DNA of 64,000 nt from Paenibacillus sp. YPG26 (GCF_023704175.1 NZ_CP084530.1:2006001-2070000), one strand, 5' to 3'; positions 43,466 through 52,515 are shown, counted from the stretch's first letter. A program made the numbers and translations. Notes: a model not told the origin generated them from the sequence alone.

Positions 43466-44899
43466 ATGCATGTAACGAAACGCTTTTTCATGATGAATGC
43501 GCTGACTGTACTGCTTTCTATCGGTTTCACCGTTTTGGCTGCCGTCATTTTTGCTGCTGTGTATACCAAAGTTTTTGGCCAAGAGATGTATGTCCATGAA
43601 ATGAAAAGAGTCTTCGAGGTCAGGACAGGAATTAGTGAGATCAAACGTGAAGCCATGAACTCCGAGTTCGAACAGCTTTTGGATAAGCAGTATCAGCAAG
43701 AAATGTCTGCGCGGGTTAAGTCTTTGGGCGCAAGTGCCATCCTTCTAAAAAACAGGGAGGTATTATTCTCCACAAAAAAATTCAGCGAACTTGATATCGA
43801 AAGAAGCTTAATGCTAACCAGCGGTATGCCCGATCAAGATACTGTGGAGCTGGACGGCACAACTTATATGTTTGCTCGAGCGACATACAAGCTTCCGACT
43901 GGCGAAGACGGGGTTTTACTATTGTTAGCGCCCGTAACGCTGAATTCGGACTTTTACATACTGCTTGGCATTTTTGCGATCAGCTTTTTCATATTGACTT
44001 TTCTGCTGATGAATTTTTGGGTTTCTTACCGATTCTCACGCGGGATGCTTACTCCAATCTCCAGGTTGAAGGCGGCCGCCGTACGAATAAGTGAAGGCGA
44101 TCTGAACTTCGGGATTGCGGAGGAAGGCGAAGATGAGGTAAGGGAGCTCTGCAGAACACTGGAACTCATGAGGCTCAAGCTGAAGGAATCGATTTATCTA
44201 CAGAACAAATATGATGAGAACCGGAACTTTTTGGTGTCAAGTATCTCTCATGACTTAAAAACGCCGGTTACATCCATTATTGGTTATATTGAAGGGATTA
44301 TCGATGGGGTAGCGAGGACACCCGAAAAAATGGAAGAATACTTAGAAACGGCCCGTTCCAAGGCGGTACTGGTGAATATGATGATTGATGATCTTATTTT
44401 ATATTCCAAGCTTGACTTAAAACAGCTCCCTTATCATTTTCAGAGTACGAACCTAGTCGGCTATTTCGAGGATTGCGTGTCAGAATACCAATATGAGTTT
44501 GAACAGGCGAACTTCACCTTCGAGCTTATTAATGAGCTAGTTTCTCCCGTCACGGTCTTAATCGATCGTGAAAGGTTCAAGAGGGTCATTCAAAACATTC
44601 TTGGCAATGCGGCGAAATACTTGGAAAAGGCTGACGGAAGGATTGTCATAATACTCAGGGAGACGCGGACTTCCGCCATAATAGAAATTAAAGACAATGG
44701 AAAAGGGATCCCGGAGAAGGATCTTCCCCATATTTTTGACAGGTTTTATCGGGTGGACCCTTCTCGAACAAATACCGATGGCAGCGGCCTTGGACTTGCT
44801 ATTGCCAAGCAGATTGTGGAAGGGCATGAGGGAGAAATTTGGGCTAGAAGTATTGTGGGAGAAGGAACTCGGATAATGATATCCCTGAGAATAGTGTAG
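43466..44899 (+). CDS. Sensor histidine kinase
   Basis: A 477-aa membrane kinase. Two membrane helices (about 9-32 and 164-187) enclose a ~130-residue extracytoplasmic sensor; a HAMP linker follows. The phosphoacceptor is His262 in SSISHDLKTP, followed by the N box (NILGNAAKY near 389), G1 box (DNGKGIPEKDL near 414), F box (FDRFYR) and G2 box (GSGLGLAIAKQ near 442). AGAAGGGGAA precedes the ATG. It lies eight bases after the permease gene and just before the response regulator gene, so the kinase gene comes first, which is less usual. Confidence 0.93.
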   Translation: MHVTKRFFMMNALTVLLSIGFTVLAAVIFAAVYTKVFGQEMYVHEMKRVFEVRTGISEIKREAMNSEFEQLLDKQYQQEMSARVKSLGASAILLKNREVLFSTKKFSELDIERSLMLTSGMPDQDTVELDGTTYMFARATYKLPTGEDGVLLLLAPVTLNSDFYILLGIFAISFFILTFLLMNFWVSYRFSRGMLTPISRLKAAAVRISEGDLNFGIAEEGEDEVRELCRTLELMRLKLKESIYLQNKYDENRNFLVSSISHDLKTPVTSIIGYIEGIIDGVARTPEKMEEYLETARSKAVLVNMMIDDLILYSKLDLKQLPYHFQSTNLVGYFEDCVSEYQYEFEQANFTFELINELVSPVTVLIDRERFKRVIQNILGNAAKYLEKADGRIVIILRETRTSAIIEIKDNGKGIPEKDLPHIFDRFYRVDPSRTNTDGSGLGLAIAKQIVEGHEGEIWARSIVGEGTRIMISLRIV

Positions 44900-44915
44900 A
44901 GCTGTGGAGGTTATG

Positions 44916-45611
44916 ATGAAAAGGCTGCTCATTGTTGAAGATGACCAAAGCATTGCAAATCTGCAAAAGGACTACCTGGAGCTAAGCGGATACTCGGTTA
45001 GGATCGTGAACAATGGATCCGAGGGTCTCAAGGCTCTCGCGGAAGAAGAGTTTGGCCTAGTTATATTAGACATTATGCTTCCTGGTATGGACGGGTTTGA
45101 AGTATTAAAAACCATCCGTGAACAGGAAGATATCCCGGTGCTTCTTGTATCCGCCAGAGCAGATGAAATCTATAAAATAAACGGCCTCGGCCTCGGTGCG
45201 GATGATTACATCACCAAGCCGTTCAGCTCAGGCGAGCTGGTAGCCCGGGTTAATGCGCATCTGAATAAATTCGAACGGATGAAAGAACGTTTTGGTAAGA
45301 AGGAAGTGGGCACTGTTCTTAGCGTTCGGGGCCTGGAGATTCAAAAGGATTCCAGAAGGGTGTTTGTGAACGGAAGTGAGGTCATGCTGACACAAAAGGA
45401 ATTCGAGCTGCTCTTGTTTCTTTTCCAGCATGCCAATCGGGTATTCGATAAGGAAGAGCTTTTTGAGCGAATCTGGGGGATGGAAGCCATAGGGGATGCT
45501 TCTACGGTAACGGTGCATATCGCCAGAATCCGAGAGAAAATAGAGAAAACCCCTTCCAAGCCCCAATATATTGGGACGGTTTGGGGAGCAGGATACAGAT
45601 TTATGGTCTGA
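44916..45611 (+). CDS. Response regulator, OmpR/PhoB family
   Basis: A 231-aa two-domain regulator. The receiver shows the acidic pair EDD near residue 8, phosphoacceptor Asp52 (VILDIMLPG), SA near 80 and Lys in ITKPFSSGE near 101. The C-terminal winged helix covers about 135-230 (LTQKEFELLLFLF, DASTVTVHIARIREKI, VWGAGYRF). TGGAGG at 44905-44910 favours ATG 44916 over ATG 44913. It should control the ABC genes upstream. Confidence 0.93.
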   Translation: MKRLLIVEDDQSIANLQKDYLELSGYSVRIVNNGSEGLKALAEEEFGLVILDIMLPGMDGFEVLKTIREQEDIPVLLVSARADEIYKINGLGLGADDYITKPFSSGELVARVNAHLNKFERMKERFGKKEVGTVLSVRGLEIQKDSRRVFVNGSEVMLTQKEFELLLFLFQHANRVFDKEELFERIWGMEAIGDASTVTVHIARIREKIEKTPSKPQYIGTVWGAGYRFMV

Positions 45612-45664
45612 CCATACTTGCATTTGCTTCTTAATTTGCCGAGCGAAATCTAGGTTGTTTCTAT

Positions 45665-45710
45665 ACAAAAGCTCCTGTCCATGCATAATTGCCATGGCAG
45701 GAGCTTTTGT
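45665..45710. terminator. Bidirectional terminator
   Basis: Perfect 13-bp outer stem ACAAAAGCTCCTG/CAGGAGCTTTTGT with inner CCATG/CATGG pairing, between the convergent regulator and MFS genes. Confidence 0.85.
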
Positions 45711-45727
45711 GATTGTTGCCAGGATTA

Positions 45728-46984
45728 CTAACCAGCGGCTTCATTCGGTTCAGGCTGAATGTTCCCTTTCATTTTGAACAGCGGTACCAAGACCGCCACC
45801 CCTATAAGAAAGAACACGCCTGCAATCACATAGAGAGGAACAATAGAGATCAAGGTCTTGAGTGGGCCTGACAGCAGCATGGTTATTACCATTGAGCCCA
45901 TAAATAACGGATTCAATATGCCGTTAACCCGGCCGATGAAGGATTCCTCTGTATTTTGCAGGATCATCGTATTAATTCCAATTTGAATACATGGCAGTAC
46001 AAATCCACTAATGAACTGCAGGCCCAGTGTGAACCAGTAATCTGTCGAGAGACCCATAGCCATCATCGCCAAGCTGTCTACAGCCATTCCGAATGCGAGC
46101 AGCTTCTGGGGAGATACCTTGCTTAGAAAGCTCATCGCCAGTACACCACCGATAATCATGGCGATGCCGTTGACCAACAAGAACCACTGCAAGTACTCTT
46201 CAGGCTTTCCAAGCCGCTCTGTAATTAGAAAGATACCCATGGGTTGAATAAGACCTAGACCAAGCCCTGCAGCAATGAACCCACCGCCAAGCTTGCGAAG
46301 TATACTCCGTGACCATACATATCGGAAGCCTGCCTTAATATCTTCAATCAATCGCGGCTGGTCTGCTGCAGCTCGCTCCTGACGATCACGGGGTAGGAAG
46401 GCCAGTGAAGCCGCCGAGAGAAGGAAGGCAACACCCATAATTCCGATTGCCATCTCAATACCGTAACTCTGGTAGACGAAGGTACCAACAACCGGACCAA
46501 ATATCATGAACACGGCGAACATGGTCTGGTAGATTGACATACCTTTCTGTACTAAATGCTCGGGCACATGCAGCTTGAACAGCTTCATGCCGGCGGGCTG
46601 CGAGAACTGGGACAAGATGGCTGAGACTAGAGTAGCAAAGAATACCGCTTTCCAAGAACCGACCTCCATAGCGAAAAGCACCGCAAATACGGAGACCGCA
46701 CTAAGCAAATCGCACCAGACCATGGTTTTCTTTGCTTTCCAGCGGTCAGCGAACGTCCCGCCAATGAACGAAAATACAAAAATCGGTGCAAACTCAGCGA
46801 CCGAAATTAGAGAGACCGCGAATGCGTTATCATTCGTCATCTCTTTGACGTAGAACAAGATCGCGATATTCCGAACCCAAATCCCAATCTGCAAAAATAA
46901 CGTAGAAACTAAAATCGATTGTACAAATCTGTTGCTTAACAGGGAAGATGCTGAAGCGGGCAAAGCTTGCTGATTGGTCGTCAT
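45728..46984 (-). CDS. MFS transporter, macrolide-efflux-like
   Basis: A 418-aa protein with twelve hydrophobic segments. The FIGGTFADRWKAKKTMVWCD segment near 74-93 is the MFS loop 2-3 motif. The general pattern (N-terminal SNRFVQSILVSTLFLQIGIWVRNIAILFYVKEMT) is that of Mef/NreB-type efflux carriers. Start is preceded by AAGGAAAGGAAAT on the minus strand. No regulator is adjacent; the substrate is unknown. Confidence 0.88.
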   Translation of the reverse strand: MTTNQQALPASASSLLSNRFVQSILVSTLFLQIGIWVRNIAILFYVKEMTNDNAFAVSLISVAEFAPIFVFSFIGGTFADRWKAKKTMVWCDLLSAVSVFAVLFAMEVGSWKAVFFATLVSAILSQFSQPAGMKLFKLHVPEHLVQKGMSIYQTMFAVFMIFGPVVGTFVYQSYGIEMAIGIMGVAFLLSAASLAFLPRDRQERAAADQPRLIEDIKAGFRYVWSRSILRKLGGGFIAAGLGLGLIQPMGIFLITERLGKPEEYLQWFLLVNGIAMIIGGVLAMSFLSKVSPQKLLAFGMAVDSLAMMAMGLSTDYWFTLGLQFISGFVLPCIQIGINTMILQNTEESFIGRVNGILNPLFMGSMVITMLLSGPLKTLISIVPLYVIAGVFFLIGVAVLVPLFKMKGNIQPEPNEAAG

Positions 46985-47180
46985 ATTTCCTTTCCTTTCA
47001 TATCCAATTTAATCAGATGTTACTTACTTATTCTATACAAATTTTACCTGTAAATTCGATCTGTAAAAAGGTTCGTGAGAACGAAAGATTTCTCCGTCTC
47101 GGGAAGGATGGATTGATTCCGTAAAGTGAGGTTTAATTTAGTCAACTATGTAATGGTTACGATTAAGGAGGGAGTAATTG

Positions 47181-47228
47181 ATGAGACCAATACTCCTGCC
47201 ATAAGTTAGCCGGAAAAGCAGGAGTATT
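47181..47228 (+). promoter_or_regulatory. Seven-codon ORF overlapping a strong hairpin
   Basis: AAGGAGGGAGTAATTG precedes ATG 47181, which reads MRPILLP and stops at 47204. Its last codons form the left arm AATACTCCTGC (47189-47199) of an 11-bp perfect stem whose right arm is GCAGGAGTATT (47218-47228). A leader peptide with attenuator is possible, but no gene follows closely. Confidence 0.35.
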
Positions 47229-47300
47229 AGGTTAGGAACGAGAAGTATCGAGTAACAGCGAACTAAATATTAAACACTTTTAATATAAAGGGGTGCCTTC

Positions 47301-47401
47301 ATGACTAAAAAAATTTGGTTATCTCACTAATAGCAATTATTGTAGAGAGAATAAAACAACTTCCGCAATTGATATAAACTACTTCTTCACAAAACCCGTA
47401 T
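47301..47401 (+). pseudogene. Possible frameshifted start of a signal-peptide-bearing gene
   Basis: AAAGGGGTG precedes ATG 47301, which reads MTKKIWLSH and stops. A frame change at the A7 run would join MTKK to LVISLIAIIVERIKQ, which looks like an N-terminal membrane or secretion signal, and stops again near 47376. This is a short remnant at best. Confidence 0.25.
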
Positions 47402-47657
47402 TTTGTACATATGTATAAATTGATTCTGCCCTTTATAATAAAAGGATTTTTATTTAGTATCATACACTACAGGCTATTTGTTTTTCACATTTAAAATATA
47501 AGTTTCTCCTCTGCTCTGTAAAACCCTTTGTTTTAATAAATTTTCTCAACCAAGGTCTTGATAATTTTGAGTCTAACACTTTATTTCCCATTAATTCAAA
47601 CGATATTTATCTTGGTATCTGATCGATTATTTTTCCAGTTTTTGTAAAGTCTCTATT

Positions 47658-47924
47658 TTAGTCAAAGAAAGACCATCCTATTTTATGTTCCTTTGGTGAT
47701 ACTGAAGTTAAACCACCACCATTTAAATGCCAACCAAAAAAGTTCTTCTTTAATATTGCAATCCCAAAATAATTATCAGGTGCTGTTCCCCATTCATAAA
47801 ACGCAATAGCTTCAGCTTTTTCACTTTCCATGTCATTGTCTTTTAGTCCAATGCTCAAAAAATATAAAGCGATTAATAAAATGGCGATGAAACAGAATAT
47901 AATGATTTTCAAATTCTTCGACAA
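47658..47924 (-). CDS. Small membrane-anchored protein of unknown function
   Basis: An 88-aa protein: one N-terminal hydrophobic helix (about 5-25, IIIFCFIAILLIALYFLSIGL), then a short domain with YEWGTAPDNYFGIAILKKNFFGWHLNGGG. That second part looks like a folded extracytoplasmic domain seen in small Bacillus proteins, but I cannot name it. It starts at TTG with GGGAG upstream on the minus strand. Low GC, unlike the core genes of the window. Confidence 0.6.
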   Translation of the reverse strand: MSKNLKIIIFCFIAILLIALYFLSIGLKDNDMESEKAEAIAFYEWGTAPDNYFGIAILKKNFFGWHLNGGGLTSVSPKEHKIGWSFFD

Positions 47925-47991
47925 AAAACATCTCCCACTCTAAAACTTATAAAGACATGTTTTGATCTCATGAATAGTCACCCAAATATAC

Positions 47992-48030
47992 CACATATTG
48001 GGACTATTCTGCCCGTTACTTCAATGAAAA
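47992..48030 (+). repeat. 39-bp imperfect direct repeat, left copy
   Basis: Matches 55727-55765 at 32 of 39 positions, with a common core CTGCCCGTTACT. Both copies have the same orientation. Confidence 0.6.
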
Positions 48031-48075
48031 ACAGCAACTAACCTTGATGTCAGTTGCCATTGTTCATTACGCCGA

Positions 48076-48180
48076 TCATGGGAATTCTAACACGACGTCT
48101 TCTGCGAAAAGTTCGAAGCTCTCTTCAGTGCCGGACTTGGTATAATGAATCTCTAACCATTTGATCTGTAGCTCTACTCG
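48076..48180 (-). pseudogene. Fragment of a SnoaL/NTF2-like gene
   Basis: One minus-strand frame reads KWLEIHYTKSGTEESF, then ELFAEDVVLEFP, then stops at 48076. The ELFAEDV-x-EFP pattern is typical of the first half of SnoaL-like proteins, and nothing follows. An ATG at 48184 lies in another frame, consistent with a frameshifted and truncated gene. Confidence 0.4.
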
Positions 48181-48382
48181 TCATTTGTAGAACGGCAGTT
48201 TTGTTTTTTGATCTTTAGGAGCATCACCCTGATAGTCTCGTATTTCGTCTTTCCTCCAAAGGTAAAACAAAATTCTTGCTTGTGTTGCAGTTAAAGTATT
48301 AATCAGATTCCCTGTGTTAACCATAAGATCATGTAATGCAATTTCTATACAAATAAAATCAACTTTGTAAGTGAAATATTTT

Positions 48383-49489
48383 TTAAAAAGTTGGAGCAGG
48401 TAATTCATCAATTTTTATACGAAGTAAACTGTAAGGTTTTTGTCGCAAGTCTTTTCCATAATGAAATCTTGCCTGCCGATGAAATTGGTTCACAATAACA
48501 TATAAGTGTTGGTCTGGACCAATAGAAAAAGTATCCGGCCATAATATTCTCGGATCATGTGCGATGGTTTCCATTATCCCATTCGGAAATATCTTTCGAA
48601 TACTGTCGTTTTCATAGTCACCAGCGTATATGTTTCCTTTTGCATCTGTTATCAATCCATCAGACGCACCTTTTTCTCCCCAATACTGCACATGATAATG
48701 TAAATTGAAATCCGGTATCGTTCTGTCTCTTAGGGCTTCTGTTGGGATCGAGTATAGATGACGACTGGTTAATGGACAAAAAAATATATTATTTCCATCA
48801 GGGGAAATTGCTATACCATCAGAAGCCAATCGAAAGGGAGATGTCGAACCATCTGTGTTTCGATTCATCAAAATTTTACCTTCCACTTTCGGTAAAAAAT
48901 ACGGATCGGGTGAAGTTGAATTTGCTCCATTTAACCGTCTAAACGCATTTCCATTTTCTAAATTTACGACTATAATAGCACCTGGACCTTTGGAAGAAGA
49001 ATCTGTTATATATGCGTAACCTGATTCACCAACACGAAAATCAAATCGGACATCATTCAGATACGTTGTCGGCAAGATTGCATCTTCTGCAAACGTGTAT
49101 ACTTTTCTTATTGTATTTGTTTTTAAATCTACAGCGACTAATTTTGCCCCTCCTTTAATAGGCTCAGAAAAATTTGGTGCAGCTGTATCCAGTACCCACA
49201 GGGTTCCCCTTCCATCAGCAATTACACTTTGGACACTGATGAAGGACATACTATGATTCAAAGGATTTACCAAATTCGTTTCTATATTAGGATAAGGCTG
49301 CAACCGACCCTCAACAATTTCTGCTACCGTAAATCTAACGTCATCTCCCCATCTCGGAAAACAAATGAAGATACGCCCGGTTTCTGATACACTAACGCCT
49401 GTAGGCATAGCCCCATAAAATGAATAAACGAGTTCTAACTTACCGAAATATTCTTCTATAGGTAACATAGGTTTTATGATATCCTCCAC
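48383..49489 (-). CDS. Major royal jelly protein / Yellow family protein
   Basis: A 368-aa beta-propeller protein. Features: PTGVSVSETGRIFICFPRW near 29-47, GTLWVLDTAAPN near 95, YLNDVRFDF near 143, YAYITDSSSKGPGAIIVV near 160, SDGIAISPDGNNIFFCPL near 224, NIYAGDYENDSIRKI near 290 and LWPDTFSIGPD near 320. These are recognisable from bacterial MRJP/Yellow proteins. The role is unknown; some relatives bind small amines or act as lactonases. No signal peptide is seen. Start is GTG 49489 or ATG 49468. GC is clearly lower than in the genes around nirB, which suggests transfer. Confidence 0.82.
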   Translation of the reverse strand: MEDIIKPMLPIEEYFGKLELVYSFYGAMPTGVSVSETGRIFICFPRWGDDVRFTVAEIVEGRLQPYPNIETNLVNPLNHSMSFISVQSVIADGRGTLWVLDTAAPNFSEPIKGGAKLVAVDLKTNTIRKVYTFAEDAILPTTYLNDVRFDFRVGESGYAYITDSSSKGPGAIIVVNLENGNAFRRLNGANSTSPDPYFLPKVEGKILMNRNTDGSTSPFRLASDGIAISPDGNNIFFCPLTSRHLYSIPTEALRDRTIPDFNLHYHVQYWGEKGASDGLITDAKGNIYAGDYENDSIRKIFPNGIMETIAHDPRILWPDTFSIGPDQHLYVIVNQFHRQARFHYGKDLRQKPYSLLRIKIDELPAPTF

Positions 49490-49968
49490 AACATTTTTGA
49501 ATGGATATTACTATTACCTATAATATGTTTACAACTTTCTATAATGCCTGCCTCTTAATGATACCGTCTCAGCCTGATTCAGAGACGGTCCCGCGGACTC
49601 AACCGTGGAAGGAGCGAGCATTAAACTAGCTGCCGTTGTTTCCTACATCATGGGGCCTGATCGATGGTGAAGAACCAATAGTGGTTTATTGTTTGTCCGG
49701 CAAGCCCAATTCGTTTGCTGAAGTTTGCGCTTGATCTAAAAAACTCCTCTGCTCGGGTCAATTGCTGCCGGGCCTTTCCAAAGCTTGTGAACCCTCCTTC
49801 CTTTGAGCAAAGATCAATAACTTTAACAGAAATAAATATTCGGTTTGGATTTTGTTTATATTCTTGCGACTGCATGGGAATATCCGGACCCACACAATCA
49901 TTTTTAGTATAAGAACTGATGAAGCCGGAGAATCTAACGCTGATGAAAAAGGAGGGAATAATTTCTCA
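49490..49968. other. Intergenic region before the coat gene cluster
   Basis: Contains a hairpin ACCGTCTC/GAGACGGT (49563-49570 and 49582-49589). A minus-strand frame at 49648-49893 (81 codons, GTG start) has no recognisable product and I do not call it. AAAAAGGAGGG near 49946-49955 serves the next gene. Confidence 0.45.
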
Positions 49969-50211
49969 ATGAACACGCCAACGCTAGCGCCGCACGAATC
50001 GATGGAACTACATGAAGCGTTAAACTTCAAAACGCTCTGCCTCGCCAAGTCAAAACTTATGCAAGGCTTGGTATTTGACCAAGAGCTAAAAGCGTTAATG
50101 CAGAAAGACGTAATTCAATCCACACAGCAGATAACCGAGCTGCAAGCACTTTACGCAAGAGTTCCTTTCCAAGCACCTGTTCCGAATAACCCGACACCAA
50201 TAACACAATAA
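49969..50211 (+). CDS. yraG: Small spore coat-associated protein, YraG-like
   Basis: An 80-aa protein with the central stretch MELHEALNFKTLCLAKSKLMQGLVFD. It closely resembles the 66-aa product at 51770 (VHEMAAFKTVCKTKSQTMQALVTD), so the two are paralogues. In Bacillus subtilis, short and long CotF-related genes flank adhB (yraG-yraF-adhB-yraE-yraD), and the order here is the same. It is presumably made in the mother cell late in sporulation. I start at ATG 49969; the frame is open further upstream. Confidence 0.7.
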   Translation: MNTPTLAPHESMELHEALNFKTLCLAKSKLMQGLVFDQELKALMQKDVIQSTQQITELQALYARVPFQAPVPNNPTPITQ

Positions 50212-50223
50212 AGGGGAACGCAA

Positions 50224-50610
50224 ATGAATACCGATTATTTAGACCCGATTAATTCATTAAACATGCCGGAGATGGCTGACATGACTTTTGCAATGGACTT
50301 CCTCCTTCGTGCCAAGGAAGGTGTGCGAAATTTGTCCGTCGCCCTGACGGAGGCGGCTTCTCCAGATGTAAGAGCGCTGCTTCGCAATCATCTTAAGCAG
50401 GGGATTGCCATGCACCAAGAAATTTCAGAGCTCATGATGCGCAAAAAATGGTTTCATCCTTACGAGCTGAACGAACAATACCAACTCGACCAGCTTTCGG
50501 TGAAAAATACGTTGATGATCGGGCAGATGAATTTGTTCCCGGATGATACGTCGCGTAAAGGCATGTTTGATCGAACCCCAGATGAACATATTGAAGGACA
50601 TGAAGCATGA
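50224..50610 (+). CDS. yraF: Spore coat protein, CotF family (YraF-like)
   Basis: A 128-aa protein that is mostly one helical CotF domain: [34 protein letters not shown], then [17 protein letters not shown]. It is followed by an ATGA overlap with the alcohol dehydrogenase gene. A paralogue is encoded at 51984. AAAGGGGAACGCAA precedes the ATG. Structural coat role inferred from the family. Confidence 0.82.
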   Translation: MNTDYLDPINSLNMPEMADMTFAMDFLLRAKEGVRNLSVALTEAASPDVRALLRNHLKQGIAMHQEISELMMRKKWFHPYELNEQYQLDQLSVKNTLMIGQMNLFPDDTSRKGMFDRTPDEHIEGHEA

Positions 50611-51743
50611 AGGCGGTAACGTATCAAGGAATTAAAAATGTCGTGGTCAAAGAGGTACCGGATCCCAAGATTGAGAAACCGGACGATATGATCGTAAAGA
50701 TCACCAGTACCGCCATTTGTGGTTCTGACCTTCACCTGATTCACGGGATGATCCCTAACCTTCAAGAGAATTACGTCATTGGACATGAACCGATGGGGAT
50801 CGTAGAAGAAGTAGGGCCCGGCGTGACAAAGGTAAAGAAAGGCGATCGTGTGATCATCCCGTTCAATATCGCATGCGGAGAATGCTTTTTCTGTAAAAAT
50901 CAGTTGGAAAGCCAATGTGACAAGTCAAACGAACACGGGGATATGGGAGCATATTTTGGCTACTCCGGAACAACCGGCGGATACCCTGGCGGACAAGCCG
51001 AGTATTTACGAGTCCCATTCGCAAATTTTACCCACTTCAAGATTCCCGAAAACTGCGAACAACCGGATGAAAAGCTAAGCTTGATTGCCGATGCCATGAC
51101 AACAGCATTCTGGAGCGTAGATAACGCTGGCGTAAAGAATGGAGATACGGTCATCGTGCTCGGCTGCGGTCCGGTTGGACTTCTCGCCCAGAAATTCTGC
51201 TGGCTGAAGGGAGCCAAGCGGGTCATCGCCGTTGACTATGTCAATTACCGCTTACAGCATGCGAAGCGGACGAACCATGTAGAAATCGTAAACTTCGAAC
51301 AGGATAAGAATATCGGCAACCATCTCAAGGAAATGACCAAAGGCGGCGCCGATGTCGTGATTGATGCGGTTGGAATGGACGGCAAGATGAACGATCTCGA
51401 ATTTCTAGCCAGCGGTCTGAAACTGCAAGGCGGCACCATGAGCGCATTTATCATTGCGTCTCAGGCAGTGCGCAAAGGAGGCACCATTCAGGTCACTGGG
51501 GTATACGGCGGACGTTATAACGGATTCCCGCTCGGCGACATCATGCAGCGCAACGTGAATATTCGTTCCGGACAAGCTCCGGTCATTCATTACATGCCGT
51601 ATATGTACGAGCTGGTTACTTCAGGCAAAGTAGACCCTAGCGACATTGTTACGCACGTCATTCCGCTCAGCGAGGCCAAGCGTGGTTACGAAATGTTCGA
51701 TACGAAAACCGACGATTGCATCAAAGTTGTCTTAAAGCCATGA
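50607..51743 (+). CDS. adhB: Zinc-dependent alcohol dehydrogenase, AdhB-like
   Basis: A 378-aa medium-chain dehydrogenase. Catalytic zinc ligands: Cys in TAICGSDLH near 38 and HE in VIGHEPMG near 61. The structural zinc site is the Cys cluster [15 protein letters not shown] near 92-106. The NAD-binding motif is [12 protein letters not shown] near 184. It may oxidise formaldehyde or other alcohols; the substrate is not set by the sequence. The overlap with the coat gene upstream and the coat genes downstream indicate sporulation-time expression and perhaps a coat location. Confidence 0.88.
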   Translation: MKAVTYQGIKNVVVKEVPDPKIEKPDDMIVKITSTAICGSDLHLIHGMIPNLQENYVIGHEPMGIVEEVGPGVTKVKKGDRVIIPFNIACGECFFCKNQLESQCDKSNEHGDMGAYFGYSGTTGGYPGGQAEYLRVPFANFTHFKIPENCEQPDEKLSLIADAMTTAFWSVDNAGVKNGDTVIVLGCGPVGLLAQKFCWLKGAKRVIAVDYVNYRLQHAKRTNHVEIVNFEQDKNIGNHLKEMTKGGADVVIDAVGMDGKMNDLEFLASGLKLQGGTMSAFIIASQAVRKGGTIQVTGVYGGRYNGFPLGDIMQRNVNIRSGQAPVIHYMPYMYELVTSGKVDPSDIVTHVIPLSEAKRGYEMFDTKTDDCIKVVLKP

Positions 51744-51769
51744 CTATATAAACGGGAGGAAAATCCAAA

Positions 51770-51970
51770 ATGAATTCCAATTACGCTTTGCATGAGATGC
51801 TGGAAGTTCATGAAATGGCTGCGTTCAAGACTGTTTGCAAGACCAAATCCCAAACCATGCAAGCTCTCGTAACCGATCCGGAGCTCGTGCAAATTCTGCA
51901 GCAAGACGCCCAATTATCACAGCAGCAGCTTCAGGAGCTCAGTGGAGTGCTGTCCAAAGCCACACTATAG
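51770..51970 (+). CDS. yraE: Small spore coat-associated protein, YraE-like
   Basis: A 66-aa helical protein (VHEMAAFKTVCKTKSQTMQAL, QQDAQLSQQQLQELSG). It is a paralogue of the product at 49969 and lies directly after adhB. GGGAGGAAAATCC precedes the ATG. Function inferred from the cluster. Confidence 0.72.
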   Translation: MNSNYALHEMLEVHEMAAFKTVCKTKSQTMQALVTDPELVQILQQDAQLSQQQLQELSGVLSKATL

Positions 51971-51983
51971 GAAGGAGAAAAAA

Positions 51984-52280
51984 ATGAACACAATATTAGA
52001 ACACATGATAGGGCTTAATACATTGACTGACGACGTGATTGCAATGGATTTTTTGATGAACGCCAAGAGCGGAGTCAGAAACTACGCCATGGCTGTGACC
52101 GAATGTGCCACCCCCGAAATTAAGCAAATTATGATGAAACAGCTCGACGAAGCTATAGACACTCATGAGAAGATAACAAACTACATGATGCAGCGGGGCC
52201 TATACCATCCCTACCATATTTCAGAGCAAATTCAGCTCGATCTGAAAAATATTCAGACCGCAGAGAATATGCCGTCCTGA
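51984..52280 (+). CDS. yraD: Spore coat protein, CotF family (YraD-like)
   Basis: A 98-aa CotF-domain protein: VIAMDFLMNAKSGVRNYAMAVTECATPEIKQIM and THEKITNYMMQRGLYHPYHISEQIQLD. It matches the middle of the 50224 product. The start is ATG 51984 after GGAAGGAGAAAAAA; the frame is open from 51942. It ends the coat cluster. Confidence 0.8.
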   Translation: MNTILEHMIGLNTLTDDVIAMDFLMNAKSGVRNYAMAVTECATPEIKQIMMKQLDEAIDTHEKITNYMMQRGLYHPYHISEQIQLDLKNIQTAENMPS

Positions 52281-52342
52281 TACCGTACTCGTCCGTCAAA
52301 ACACGCACAGCCACCATGGTTGGATTGTGTCATTAGACATCA

Positions 52343-52390
52343 ATCGGTACAACTTCTCGTCCTCGAGTCTGGACAAGAACTTGTACCGAT
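52343..52390. repeat. Imperfect 48-bp palindrome with IS-end-like arms
   Basis: ATCGGTACAA-TTCT-GTCC and GGAC-AGAA-TTGTACCGAT pair around TCGAGTCT with few mismatches. The right arm contains GGACAAGAAC, whose complement GTTCTTGTCC occurs again at 52435-52444 and 53061-53070. This suggests debris of a small mobile element. Confidence 0.5.
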
Positions 52391-52394
52391 AAAA

Positions 52395-52422
52395 CAAAAA
52401 AAGCCGCTACAATAGCGACTTT
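52395..52422 (-). terminator. Minus-strand terminator downstream of the DUF948-like gene
   Basis: AAAGCCGCT (52400-52408) and AGCGACTTT (52414-52422) pair with one mismatch around ACAAT. On the minus strand a T-rich run follows. Confidence 0.65.
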
Positions 52423-52515
52423 CAATGGGACTATGTTCTTGTCCATTAACAAATTTATCTCCTCGCAGCAACCTGCGGGATTAGCCTATTAAAAAAAGGT
52501 AATAAATTTTACATC

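Larger units (their letters stand above)
46985..47657. other. AT-rich intergenic region with two very short ORFs and a hairpin
   Basis: About 670 bp without a full gene. It contains a 7-codon ORF and a hairpin at 47181-47228 and a 9-codon ORF at 47301, described separately. The rest is low in GC with stops in all frames. Confidence 0.5.

Noticed and set aside
48181..48411. 76-codon minus-strand ORF
   Set aside because: It overlaps the end of the Yellow-family gene and runs in frame into the SnoaL-like fragment after one stop; no family and no clear start.
49648..49893. 81-codon minus-strand ORF with GTG start
   Set aside because: No recognisable domain and no convincing ribosome binding site; it overlaps the region leading into the coat cluster. 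Left uncalled.
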